DNA of 55,516 nt, taken from NCBI GenBank assembly GCA_902651635.1, contig CACRSC010000114.1, positions 12,832 to 68,347 of the forward strand. The letters are read 5' to 3'. Position numbers and translations under genes: made by a program. The DNA comes from Mastigamoeba balamuthi. Taxonomy: Eukaryota > Evosea > Mastigamoebida > Mastigamoebidae. Within the stretch, counting starts at the first letter, position 1, and every line of letters starts with the position of its first letter. Shown here piece after piece: positions 15,965-24,482 of this stretch. The notes beneath the pieces are model-generated. The model saw only the letters and a program-made list of their open reading frames with translations. It searched no databases and had not been told where the DNA came from.

Positions 15965-16363
15965 CTTGCAAGCTGCATGAATACGGGGCTCATTCGAGCC
16001 CCCATACCCACTTGCTTGCTTGCAATAAGTACCAGTATCAATATGTTACTTCTTCTTTTCTTCTTTATTTGATTGCTTATCTTTATTTACTTGTCTCATA
16101 TCTTTACCTGAATGTCTTAAGGCTGAGAAGGTCTTTGACTACAATTCACTCATAGGAATGCTCTTCAGCTTGCAAGCAAGTGGCATCACTTTGAAGGCTC
16201 AATTGAGCCCCCAAACCCACTGGCTTGCATGCTTGAGGCAATCATTTCTCAGACCCAAGCAAGCCTGTGATTCAATTACAAGACACACATGCACTACTCA
16301 TGAAATGCTATGACTGTTGCATGCAAGCTGCATGAGTATGAGGGCTCATCCAAGCATTTTCCC
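15965..16363. repeat. Three copies of a roughly 60-bp hairpin element
   Basis: Copies lie at about 15,965-16,026, 16,168-16,240 and 16,316-16,363. Copies 1 and 2 have TTGCAAGC/GCTTGCAA-like ends around a core palindrome: GGGGCTCATTCGAGCCCC at 15,986-16,003, and GGCTCAATTGAGCC at 16,196-16,209. Copy 3 is decayed. They may be remnants of a small inverted-repeat element. Confidence 0.55.
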
Positions 16364-17547
16364 ATGGTACTTCATCATCAAAGCAGTGTATACACAATGA
16401 TAGAATATTTCTTGAGAGTCTTTTTTCTCCCCTGATGGAATAAGACCCCCCCTGCACATATCTCAATGGTGCACCACGGGCACTGCTGCAATACGCAGTG
16501 GTCCCAGCCCCTGGCATTAGTGACCTGGCAGATCCTCAGCCTGGCGCTCATGGTCCTCACCATGGCAGCACTCCTCCTGCCCCCAAGGCGCCACATGGTG
16601 CAACTGGGGACTGGCACCATGATGCCAATTGGAGCAGGTATCCCCACCCACCCCTTCCCCCCACCCCCCATATGCACGCCCACAAACACCCCCCAGGGTG
16701 CAGTGTGATGACCTGCAATGCCCTATACCCACATCAAACCCCAAAGACTTTACAACCGAAAAACACACCCGGAAAACACCGCCACACCCAATGCACACTG
16801 GGCCCCGCCCTGTTGGCACCACCTGACCAGATCACAGAGCTGCTGTAGCCATAACCCCACAGGAGGAGACCCCCCCCACCAGCAGACACCCCGGAGGCTG
16901 CCAGTGCCCCCCCGCTGTCAGCCCCTGCAAAGACCAATGACTGACACTGACCACATGCAAACGAACCACAATGCTGAGAGAGAACAGCCCAAGGCACCAG
17001 ACGCACCACTGCCAGACAGCGCTACAGCCCCGAAGCCAACAAAGACAATGCTTGATGCCGAGCTCCTCCTGACCCTAATACAAGCACACATGCTGGTGGA
17101 ACATGACCTGCCTCGACGAGACTGCTCTAGCCACCTACTTTGCTGAGACCATGGACAGGGCTGACATAGCCCTACACAAACAAAGCAGCAAGCGCCCCCA
17201 AGAGCCAGCTGCAAACAGGAGGCAGCTGGGCACGACTCGCCCAACAGATCCAGACCACCAGAGGCCAGACAGACCAGAGTGGCCCAAGGGACCAACCACA
17301 GCCACCGAGCTTCCAGCCCACCGCACCCCCGTGGCCAGCCAAAAACACAGCCACATGTGCTACCCCGCCCTACGCTATGACAAGCTGGGGCCGCCTTAAA
17401 CAGTTTAGGGGGCCGTCCTACATTATAGACCGCTCCTTTAATGGGGGGCCGCCCTCTATAGTCTCTGGCGGGGTAGCACAGCCCCCCACACACACCACAC
17501 ACTCAGACAATAAAGAACGTATCAATTGTCAGGCAACAATTTCAATT

Positions 17548-17615
17548 CAATTGATGAGTGGGTGAGAGAATCAAATGGTCACAATTGATGAGTGAGTGAG
17601 AGAATCAAATGATCA
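17548..17615. repeat. 34-bp tandem duplication
   Basis: Two head-to-tail copies (17,548-17,581 and 17,582-17,615) begin CAATTGATGAGTG and differ at two positions. They lie about 130-200 bp to the left of the first viral promoter and so are near the presumed viral left edge. Confidence 0.8.
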
Positions 17616-17746
17616 GGAGATGCGAGCTGCGTGTCTGAGATATTTGTCCTGACGTGATATTCCAGGAATCGTGCACCTTTAGTTGATTGTCCAAGATATG
17701 GGCAATCCAGCACCGGAGGAGCGGTTCCGGAAATGCTCCAGCTGTC

Positions 17747-17754
17747 ATATAAAT
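17747..17754 (+). promoter_or_regulatory. TATA box of the first viral gene
   Basis: ATATAAAT lies 58-65 bp upstream of the ATG at 17,812. It suggests host RNA polymerase II style early transcription of the leftmost viral gene. Confidence 0.45.
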
Positions 17755-17811
17755 ATCGGCGTACTGTAACGTCACCACAGTATTGTATACCCAGAGACCG
17801 AAGGAAGCAAC

Positions 17812-18807
17812 ATGTCGAACAAGAGGAGCCGTTCAGGCAGGACGACCGTGATCACCCTCGAGACGTTCGACCTGGACATGAGCCCCGAGGTCGACGAGTG
17901 GGACAAGTACCGCAATGAGCACGGACCCAAGGAGTTGCCATTCAACCGCTACATCAACGAGGACGTCCACGAGCTGGAGTACGACAAGGAGGGCCCGTTC
18001 GAGTACATGACGCACATGGACCACGAGCGCGTCAGGGCCGGCGATGACGATGATGACAAGGACGGCAGTTCCGACTCCGACAGTGACGTGGACAAGGAGG
18101 ATGACATCAGCTACAGGGACTGGGCGTGGGCGACCTGGGAGGCCTGTCACGGCAAGCCTCCGGTGCTCCCGCCCGTCATCGAGCAGTTCGGACCGGTGGC
18201 CAACGTGGCCGCCCCTGACGTCGACGCGATGGTGGACCAGTGGTGGATTCTGCGCACCGTCGTCCTGCCCAGCGGGGTTCTGGACCCGCTCAACAGGTGG
18301 AGGCTCGGCGTGAGCCTCAGGGCGCAGGTGGACCACGAGTTGCTCCTGTGGCTGCTTCGTGTGTGGGGGCCGCTGCACGCCAAGCTCATGCTCCTCGACA
18401 ACGCGCAGAGGAGGATGCTGGCGGCGTTCGTCAAAATCCAGAAGTGGAAGTACGGCAAGATGGAGCATGAGCTGATCGACGAGGCCCTCGCTCATCCAGT
18501 CTTGGCCGAGTACGACGGGGCGCAGGACCTCAAGGAGATGTTGCCGTTGCGTGACCCCACCAAGATCTCGTACATCCACGAGTGGACGGACATCATGAAC
18601 ATCAACGGCTGGGTCCGCCTGCCATTTGGAGTCTCGACGCAGGTCCAGAACTTCCTCTCCAGGTGGCAGAGGGCGTGCGGGAGGCTGGCGGACTTCATCA
18701 CCAGCCTGAGGCCCCAGACGAAGTACCCCGAGACGGCACCGGCCCTGAGGGAGGCCTGGTGCAGGCTCTTCATGGCCACGCAGCTCTGCCTCTTCCTCGA
18801 CTTCTGA
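17812..18807 (+). CDS. Unknown viral protein with acidic segment (331 aa)
   Basis: Not recognised. It has a basic N-terminus (NKRSRSGR) and a strongly acidic run at about residues 78-103 (GDDDDDKDGSSDSDSDVD). A helical, Trp-rich C-terminal half follows, including WWILRTVVLP and a repeated basic/hydrophobic pattern. A TATA box precedes it, and it is the first compact gene of the viral part, so early expression is likely. The acidic segment would suit a DNA-mimic or chromatin-interacting protein, but that is speculation. Confidence 0.65.
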   Translation: MSNKRSRSGRTTVITLETFDLDMSPEVDEWDKYRNEHGPKELPFNRYINEDVHELEYDKEGPFEYMTHMDHERVRAGDDDDDKDGSSDSDSDVDKEDDISYRDWAWATWEACHGKPPVLPPVIEQFGPVANVAAPDVDAMVDQWWILRTVVLPSGVLDPLNRWRLGVSLRAQVDHELLLWLLRVWGPLHAKLMLLDNAQRRMLAAFVKIQKWKYGKMEHELIDEALAHPVLAEYDGAQDLKEMLPLRDPTKISYIHEWTDIMNINGWVRLPFGVSTQVQNFLSRWQRACGRLADFITSLRPQTKYPETAPALREAWCRLFMATQLCLFLDF

Positions 18808-18922
18808 GTGCCCTGAGTTCTCTCCCCGAGTTCTCTCACTGAGTTCCCTTCCTTCTTCCCCACTCCCCCTTTTGGAAACAAAGTGCCCTTTTGGCTTTGT
18901 GCAAGTCTTTGTCTTTGTTCGG

Positions 18923-19657
18923 TTATAAGCATATTGCCGAAACATCCAACTGAGCAGAGTGCGAATTCAGACTCTCCCAGATGTCGTTGATGTTGTCGCG
19001 CTTCTCGTTCGCGGTCATGCGGGCCATTTTGGACTTTTCCCCGAGAGGAATGCTGTCGTCCTTCATGAGCTCGTAGAACCACCTCGCGGACGGGACGAGC
19101 AGTGTTTCCCAGAGCTGCGGGTCGCGGCTGATGTGGAATAGTGAGTGCCCGTTCATGGGCGTCCACGAGAACAGGTGGCCGATGTCCCACTCCATGATGT
19201 TCAAGTACGTCTGCACCTGGAGGTAATACCTCAACGGGATGCGCTGCACGCTCTCGATGGGCTGCGACCTGTCGAACGAGGGGTAGAAGTGCGTCTTGAA
19301 CTCAGCGACGATGCACGTGTCGGGGAAGAGGTGGTCTGGGGAGCCGGTGATGAAAGGGAACTGTTTGTGAGAGTACATCATCGGCGTGAACCCTGCGTCG
19401 GTGAACCCGTTGTGGAATCTCCACGCGGTGTACGCAGCACATGCGGATTCCTCAAAGAGCTTGCCGTTCTGCACGAGCTTCTTGGTCACGGGCGGGGCCT
19501 TCTTGAGCAGGTCGGTGTGGTTGATCTTGCTGAGCAGAAGCTTCGTCCTCGAGCACGTGGTGTCGACGCCGAGGATCTTGCCCAGGTCGGTCGCGGTCAC
19601 GTGGCTGAAGCGGCTCTCGATCCAGGAGGCGCTGCCCTGCTCGAATCCCAAATCCAT
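18923..19657 (-). CDS. YqaJ/lambda-type exonuclease
   Basis: A 244-aa PD-(D/E)XK nuclease of the YqaJ family. The sequence shows QGSASWIESRFSHVTATDLG (residues 7-26), the conserved R and T(A/G)S-like region of this family. It also shows G65/E70 in NGKLFEES, the catalytic D108 in GSPDHLF, E119-x-K121 in VAEFKTH, and the Q147-x-Q149 motif in RYYLQVQTY. It degrades one DNA strand 5' to 3' to feed recombination or replication restart. It is divergent from the resolvase gene across a gap of under 100 bp, so the two are probably co-expressed. Mriyavirus-like genomes carry the same pair (from memory). Confidence 0.88.
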   Translation of the reverse strand: MDLGFEQGSASWIESRFSHVTATDLGKILGVDTTCSRTKLLLSKINHTDLLKKAPPVTKKLVQNGKLFEESACAAYTAWRFHNGFTDAGFTPMMYSHKQFPFITGSPDHLFPDTCIVAEFKTHFYPSFDRSQPIESVQRIPLRYYLQVQTYLNIMEWDIGHLFSWTPMNGHSLFHISRDPQLWETLLVPSARWFYELMKDDSIPLGEKSKMARMTANEKRDNINDIWESLNSHSAQLDVSAICL

Positions 19658-19748
19658 GTTTTCTGCCCGAGGGGTTTAGAGTTGTGAGGATTTGATGACG
19701 TCGACAGGTGCTGACGTCCAGGGGCGCAGAATCAGCCCGCAGAATCTG

Positions 19749-20321
19749 ATGAACACGTATCTGTGCATCGACCCCGGCCTGAAGAACACCGCCGCGGTGC
19801 TCGTCGAGGTCTACACGAACGCAAGCGGATGCACCCGTGCGTATGTGCACGACAAGTGGGTGGGCGATCTGAGCGGGACGCCGAACCCGTGCCGCTCCCG
19901 GGCCCGCGAGTTCTTCACGGGCATCTCAGACCGCATCATGGAGGCTGTGCAGGCCGATTCCGAGAATCTGGCGCCCACAGTCCTCGTGGAGTTCCAGGCG
20001 CCCCTCAACACCAGGTCGAATCCAAGTCTTGTGCGCTGGAACGGGTGGATCGAGGCGTACGCCGTCGCGCACTTTGAGCGGGTGCCCATGGAGGTCGAGT
20101 ACATCCACCCCAACGCGGTGAAGCGGCACTTCAACATCGACTCGGGGGTGTACCACACGAACAAGGCCCTCGCGGTGACGGCAGCGCGCACATTCGTCGA
20201 CAACCCGGAATCGGTGGACTCGGACCACGTGGCGGATTCCGTCCTGATGGGCCTGTACCACTTCCAGCGTGATGTCCTGCCCCGTGCCCCCCGGAAGAGG
20301 AACCGGGAGAGCCGAGCCTGA
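19749..20321 (+). CDS. RuvC-fold Holliday junction resolvase (poxvirus A22-like)
   Basis: From the ATG at 19,749 the protein is 190 aa, the usual size. Its RuvC acidic residues are D8 in CIDPGLKN, E81 in VLVEFQAP, and D159/D163 in SDHVADSVLMGLY. The HPNAVKRHF segment (residues 120-128) matches the substrate-binding part of the A22 group. It cleaves branched DNA to resolve replication intermediates before packaging. An in-frame ATG at 19,695 would add 18 residues, but the DPG motif sits at the expected distance from 19,749. Confidence 0.88.
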   Translation: MNTYLCIDPGLKNTAAVLVEVYTNASGCTRAYVHDKWVGDLSGTPNPCRSRAREFFTGISDRIMEAVQADSENLAPTVLVEFQAPLNTRSNPSLVRWNGWIEAYAVAHFERVPMEVEYIHPNAVKRHFNIDSGVYHTNKALAVTAARTFVDNPESVDSDHVADSVLMGLYHFQRDVLPRAPRKRNRESRA

Positions 20322-20837
20322 GCGGGCGGTGCATCTTCTCTCCTGAAGGGCCCTGGTCAGGGCACCCATTAAAAGGCCTTTTTTGAGTGTTCGGGAAGCC
20401 GCGCTTCTTTGTGTGTGTTTTGGGGGAAAGTGAGGCTGTGTCCGCGTGGCAGGGCACCCATTAAAAGGAGGGTTGACCACTTTTCTCTGGGAAGCCGGGG
20501 GTGCGTGTGCGTGTTTTGGGGCTGGAGGGGGGTGGAGCCGCGTGGCAGGGCAGGAGGAGGTGTTCAGAATCCTTAGAGAAACACACACACTCACCACACA
20601 TACACACAGAAAACACCAACCGATTTCAGACACCCCCCGTGCCTCACCCAGGGCCCACACACCCCGAATCCCACTCTTTAACGGGACACACCCCCAGCGA
20701 CACGTGGTCAGGGCACCAAAAACGCCTTTTAAGGGGAGCCCTGCCCCGGGGCCTTACCGACACCTCCCAGAAGCCCCCACGCTGCAGTAACCGGAACACC
20801 GGATTTCCTGATGCCCACGTTGAGAACAGGACTCAGA
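20322..20837. repeat. Repeat-rich viral non-coding gap 1
   Basis: About 515 bp without a gene. It contains two near-tandem units of about 95 bp that share GGGCACCCATTAAAAGG (at about 20,360 and 20,453), a GAAGCC block, GTGTTTTGGGG and GCCGCGTGGCAGGG. The 10-mer GGTCAGGGCA occurs at 20,355-20,364 (inside the near-palindrome GCCCTGGTCAGGGC) and at 20,706-20,715. CTTTTAAGG near 20,727 and ATTAAAAGG look like TATA elements. The same 10-mer recurs only in the second gap at 33.5-34.4 kb. Confidence 0.7.
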
Positions 20838-21551
20838 ATGAGCACCACGTACGAGGCCGAGGTCACGAAGAGGTACCCGAAGATCAACACGCCCGAGCGG
20901 ATGGAGGCGTTCCAGAATGGGGCGATTCTGTCGACGCACTCGTTCTGGCGGTACGGGACGAACAGCATCCGCGGGTACGTGGACAACGAGCTCATGTTCG
21001 CGCTGACGCCGCAGGGCATCGAGGAAATGGACCTCGACTTCGAGGGCCTGCTGCAGTTCACGAGCCCGCTGTGGGCCGAGGGCACTGTGTACGTGCCGTA
21101 CACCGTTTCCCGTGTGGGCAACTACCGGATCGTGATCATCGAGCCCATCCGGGGGACGCCGATCCTGAACCAGAACGTCACGGGGAAGATCCAGAGCGAC
21201 AACAAGCTGCCGGTGTGCGACAGGCCCTCCATCATGGCGCAGAGCCCGTGCTCTCTGAACCTGCTCCTCTCGGACGCGAGCGGAAACCCTCTTCCCCTGG
21301 AGGGCAAGGCATGCATCACGGACGACGGAACTGTGAAGCTGACGGTGGTGCGACTGACGGACGTGACGGCAGGCTCGACGACGCTGAAGGACGTGGTGTA
21401 CCTCTCCGACTCCCTGGTGTATCCCGCATCCGCGACGGCGCCTGCGGGCGGTGTGGGCACTCGGGGGGGCCTGACGATGGTGTACCATGTCCCGTCGGAG
21501 GCCCAGAAGGTGTACATCGGGAACCTCCTCAAGTACTCGGGCAAGGAGTAG
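20838..21551 (+). CDS. Unknown viral protein, probable virion component
   Basis: 237 aa from the ATG at 20,838 (an upstream ATG at 20,811 would add 9 residues). Not recognised. Beta-strand-rich with frequent Val/Thr/Tyr alternation (VYVPYTVSRVGNYRIVII, VKLTVVRLTDVTAG) and no membrane segment, a pattern typical of jelly-roll or tail-like structural proteins. It lies just before the membrane and collagen-like genes, so it could be a minor capsid or vertex protein. A structure prediction would be decisive. Confidence 0.65.
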   Translation: MSTTYEAEVTKRYPKINTPERMEAFQNGAILSTHSFWRYGTNSIRGYVDNELMFALTPQGIEEMDLDFEGLLQFTSPLWAEGTVYVPYTVSRVGNYRIVIIEPIRGTPILNQNVTGKIQSDNKLPVCDRPSIMAQSPCSLNLLLSDASGNPLPLEGKACITDDGTVKLTVVRLTDVTAGSTTLKDVVYLSDSLVYPASATAPAGGVGTRGGLTMVYHVPSEAQKVYIGNLLKYSGKE

Positions 21552-21651
21552 GGCACAAGGAGTGGGGCTCAGGGAGAGGGGTAAAGTGAAAGAACAATGT
21601 TTTTCCGAACCCACAGAGTGAAGAGAAAGGACTGGGAACCCGCAACAGAGA

Positions 21652-21888
21652 ATGAGCACCACCGAGAACAAGACTGTGGACACGAGCCTGACGACGAAGT
21701 TCAAGGGCACCCTGAAGGAGAGTTGCACGGTGGGGGCACTCTCGGCCGCCGCGACGTTTGTGGGGGTGGACCGCATGGTGGCGAACTTCCTGCCCGGGAG
21801 TCTGGACGGGGGGATGCGCACTGCGCTCATGGTGTTTGGGATCGTGTTCGTGTCGAGCACCATCTACAACATGTACCTGAGCGAGTGA
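21652..21888 (+). CDS. Small viral membrane protein (78 aa)
   Basis: One or two hydrophobic segments (ALSAAATFVG and TALMVFGIVFVSSTIYNMYL, the latter near the C-terminus). A TTTTTCCGAA variant of the late motif lies upstream (about 21,600-21,609). Probably embedded in an internal virion membrane; no family recognised. Confidence 0.6.
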   Translation: MSTTENKTVDTSLTTKFKGTLKESCTVGALSAAATFVGVDRMVANFLPGSLDGGMRTALMVFGIVFVSSTIYNMYLSE

Positions 21889-21960
21889 GACGAGTGAGAC
21901 GAGTGAGAGAGAGAGAGAGAGTTCATACACACGGACACATGAGCCCACAAGGAACATTGT

Positions 21961-22812
21961 TCAAATGCTTTTCCAGTACATGATCTCAGTGGAGATCTCG
22001 ACAGATCCTTTGATCCAAGAACTCTTGTGGGTGAACTGGATTACTGGTTCAGGTGGGTCACTCACAGTAATCGTGTAGTCTCCCCTTGGGAATTTGATGT
22101 TCTGGCCCTTGTCCATCATCAAAGACGGAGGAAGAACAAACTCGAAATTGGGAGTGCCGTCATCAAATCTTGCCACAAAGTTCAGCTTCAACCAGACAAG
22201 CTTCCTGGGGCCATTTGGGAAGCTAAAGGCATTGACAAAGAGAGTTGGCCCCTCGGCATGCCCTGTGGAGGTGAAGTGTATGAAAGCCGGGGCACCTGGA
22301 TAGGAGTGGATGTGCAGCTCCACCTCTTCCGCATACGCCATGGATCCAGGATCTCCCTTTGGGCCGATAGGACCCACGGGGCCCACATCACCCTTTGGGC
22401 CCTGTACACCAGGGTCTCCCTTGGGGCCGGCATCTCCCTTTGGGCCAGTTGGGCCAGTGGGACCAGTGGGGCCCACATCGCCCTTTGGGCCCTGGGCACC
22501 TGTGTCACCCTTGGGCCCGACATCGCCCTTTGGACCAGCGGGACCAGCGTCACCCTTTGGACCCGCAGGACCCATATCACCCTTCGGCCCCTCAGGACCC
22601 GCATCGCCCTTGGGCCCAGAGTCACCCTTTGGGCCCTGGGGCCCGATGTCGCCTTTCACGCCTGTTGCCGGACCCGGATCTCCCTTGTCACCCTTCGGTC
22701 CCACGGGGCCCACATCGCCCCTGTCGCCCTTGGGCCCCTGGGGCCCGACGTCACCCTTGGGCCCGGGGTCTCCCTGGATGCCCTCGATGAAAGCGTACTT
22801 GGACACAAACAT
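21961..22812 (-). CDS. Collagen-like fibre protein 1
   Basis: 283 aa. A short N-terminus is followed by about 43 Gly-X-Y triplets rich in GPKGD (residues about 14-155), then a 128-residue non-collagen beta-rich tip (AYAEEVELHIHSYPGAP to the end). Such proteins form triple-helical surface fibres on several giant viruses; the tip probably trimerises and may contact the host. TTTCTGA lies 2 nt before the ATG and a T6 run about 25 nt upstream. First of three adjacent minus-strand collagen genes, each with a different tip. Confidence 0.85.
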   Translation of the reverse strand: MFVSKYAFIEGIQGDPGPKGDVGPQGPKGDRGDVGPVGPKGDKGDPGPATGVKGDIGPQGPKGDSGPKGDAGPEGPKGDMGPAGPKGDAGPAGPKGDVGPKGDTGAQGPKGDVGPTGPTGPTGPKGDAGPKGDPGVQGPKGDVGPVGPIGPKGDPGSMAYAEEVELHIHSYPGAPAFIHFTSTGHAEGPTLFVNAFSFPNGPRKLVWLKLNFVARFDDGTPNFEFVLPPSLMMDKGQNIKFPRGDYTITVSDPPEPVIQFTHKSSWIKGSVEISTEIMYWKSI

Positions 22813-22851
22813 TCTCAGAAAGGGGATGCGAAAAAAGCTACACTTGTATTC

Positions 22852-23493
22852 TCAGGGCTCTGTGTGCAGGAACGCGACCATGAAGGAGATGTTCAGAGTC
22901 TGCTCGAGCGGAATGCCTGCTGTTCTGGTCTCGATGCCGATCGTGTTTCCCTGGCCACTGATGATGACGTTGTCGTAGCGCACACCGGAAGCGGAGCTCA
23001 TGGGCAACACTGCATAGGTCGAGAACGGGTTGCAGGAGATGGATGCGGGCATGGTGAAGTTGAGGCGGGGAATGGGCACTGTCGGCACCCCCTGCGGATC
23101 CGGTGCGAATGTGCACTGCGTGTCGGGGACATTGAGAATGATCACCTGCTGCTTCCCAGAGCCCAGGCGGAGCACCCGCCCGTGCAGCACGCCACTCTTA
23201 GTCAGACCCCTCTCAGAGGCCGCCATGCGCAACTCTGGTGGGGGCACCAGGTCGACTGTCTCTGACGAGAGGGAAATGCCCGGGGGACCCTGTGGTCCCA
23301 CTGGACCCACGGGACCCACGTCACCTTTTGGGCCGACAGGACCCGCGTCACCCTTTGGACCGATAGGACCCGCATCACCTTTTGGCCCCATGGGACCTGC
23401 ATCGCCCTTGTCTCCCTTGGGCCCGGGAGCACCTGTTCCAGAGCCCGTCCATTTCCCGTAGGACCACCCGGAAGGATCCACCCACTCTGCCAT
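22852..23493 (-). CDS. Collagen-like fibre protein 2
   Basis: 213 aa from the ATG at 23,493. A 20-residue Trp-containing start ([14 protein letters not shown]) precedes a short collagen stretch of about 18 triplets ([20 protein letters not shown] and on), then a beta-rich C-terminal domain of about 125 residues. The WVDP.GW.YG start is shared with collagen-like protein 3, which suggests a common anchor to the capsid. TTTTCTGC occurs 15 nt upstream of the start. Confidence 0.83.
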   Translation of the reverse strand: MAEWVDPSGWSYGKWTGSGTGAPGPKGDKGDAGPMGPKGDAGPIGPKGDAGPVGPKGDVGPVGPVGPQGPPGISLSSETVDLVPPPELRMAASERGLTKSGVLHGRVLRLGSGKQQVIILNVPDTQCTFAPDPQGVPTVPIPRLNFTMPASISCNPFSTYAVLPMSSASGVRYDNVIISGQGNTIGIETRTAGIPLEQTLNISFMVAFLHTEP

Positions 23494-23521
23494 AGTCAAA
23501 ACAAGGATGCAGAAAATACAC

Positions 23522-24265
23522 TCATGTTTGTGCAGCCTGGTATGTCATGGTGAAGCAGTCTATGGAGAGGGCAGCGTTGTCAGGGAACATGGGCTGGCCG
23601 CCGTGTGGGTTCGGGTTTGCCTGGCCCTTCTGCAGGATCGGCTGGACCATGATGTTGCCGTTGTCCATGATGGAGAAGTTGCCCCATGCAGTATCGCCGT
23701 TGACGGTCATGTGGAAGGGGAAGTTGAACGTCATGCTGGGCTTGTAGGGGAGGCCGTTTGACACGAGATAGCCGACACTCTTGATGGTTGCCGACCAGGG
23801 AAGGAAGATGACGGTGACTGTCCTGCCCACCTTGGACACCAGAGCAGAGAAGGTGCCTGTGTACGTGGCGTCGGGGCCAACGGGCAGATTCACGCGCACA
23901 GAGTCGGTGAAATCCACTGATGTTCCTGGATCGCCCTTGTCGCCCTTGGGCCCCTGGGGTCCGATATCTCCCTGTTCACCATGCTGGCCATTGTAGCCCA
24001 TTGGACCTCTCGCTCCGGTGTCTCCTTTAGGACCCTGAGGCCCCGCAGGTCCCGCAGGTCCCGCATCACCCTTTGGGCCTGGAGGTCCTGTGTCGCCCTT
24101 GATGCCTGTTGCCGGACCCGGATCTCCTTTGTCGCCTTTCGGTCCCGCAGGGCCCACATCGCCCCTGTCGCCCTTGGGCCCCTGGGGCCCGACGTCGCCC
24201 TTATCGCCCTTTGTCGCACCCCCCTGGCCGTACGCCCAGCCGTTCGGGTCCACCCAGCTGCTCAT
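23522..24265 (-). CDS. Collagen-like fibre protein 3
   Basis: 247 aa. The N-terminal anchor [15 protein letters not shown] resembles collagen-like protein 2. About 35 Gly-X-Y triplets follow (residues about 20-122), then a distinct beta-rich tip ([20 protein letters not shown] onward). The late motif TTTTTTCTGA is at 24,280-24,289 on the minus strand, 14 nt before the ATG, the cleanest example in the window. Presumed virion surface fibre. Confidence 0.85.
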   Translation of the reverse strand: MSSWVDPNGWAYGQGGATKGDKGDVGPQGPKGDRGDVGPAGPKGDKGDPGPATGIKGDTGPPGPKGDAGPAGPAGPQGPKGDTGARGPMGYNGQHGEQGDIGPQGPKGDKGDPGTSVDFTDSVRVNLPVGPDATYTGTFSALVSKVGRTVTVIFLPWSATIKSVGYLVSNGLPYKPSMTFNFPFHMTVNGDTAWGNFSIMDNGNIMVQPILQKGQANPNPHGGQPMFPDNAALSIDCFTMTYQAAQT

Positions 24266-24279
24266 GTTCAGACTGTCCC

Positions 24280-24289
24280 TCAGAAAAAA
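24280..24289 (-). promoter_or_regulatory. Late-promoter motif of collagen-like gene 3
   Basis: TTTTTTCTGA on the minus strand, 14 nt upstream of the ATG. It matches the motif seen before the capsid, coiled-coil and many small virion genes. Confidence 0.5.
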
Positions 24290-24482
24290 GGCGCTCTGAC
24301 CGCGGCATCCCTGACCCAGGTTCGTCTGCGGTCCCTGGGCCCTTCCGGAGAGGGTTTTTGGAAATCAAAACCGTTTTCCATTTCCAACGGCCCCTTAAAG
24401 GGAATTCAACAAAAATTTTGGGAAAGTTTCATTTTCCGTTTATGACGACTTTCCTATATAGGAGTCGATTTGGAAGGTGCAG

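Larger units (their letters stand above)
14956..17745. other. Gene-poor transition between host and viral DNA
   Basis: About 2.8 kb with no convincing gene. 14,960-16,450 is AT-richer than its surroundings. 16,450-17,500 is strongly C-rich on the plus strand, and its ORFs (Pro/Thr/His-rich) look like compositional artefacts. It contains the hairpin repeats near 15,965-16,363 and a 34-bp tandem duplication at 17,548-17,615. The left limit of the viral insertion probably lies here, but no terminal repeat or target-site duplication could be recognised because the other end is outside the window. Confidence 0.6.

Noticed and set aside
15986-16003. tRNA TPsiC-arm-like hairpin
   Set aside because: The 7-bp stem with a 4-nt loop has no acceptor stem, anticodon arm or A box around it, and it recurs as part of a repeat.
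16450-17500. Pro/Thr/His-rich ORFs as a possible gag-like or retroelement remnant
   Set aside because: No reverse transcriptase, protease or zinc-knuckle motif; the ORFs follow the strong C-richness of the strand.
22027-23265. Long plus-strand ORFs opposite the collagen-like genes
   Set aside because: They are antisense shadows of Gly-Pro-Lys-Asp repeats; the minus-strand frames carry the collagen triplets and late motifs.
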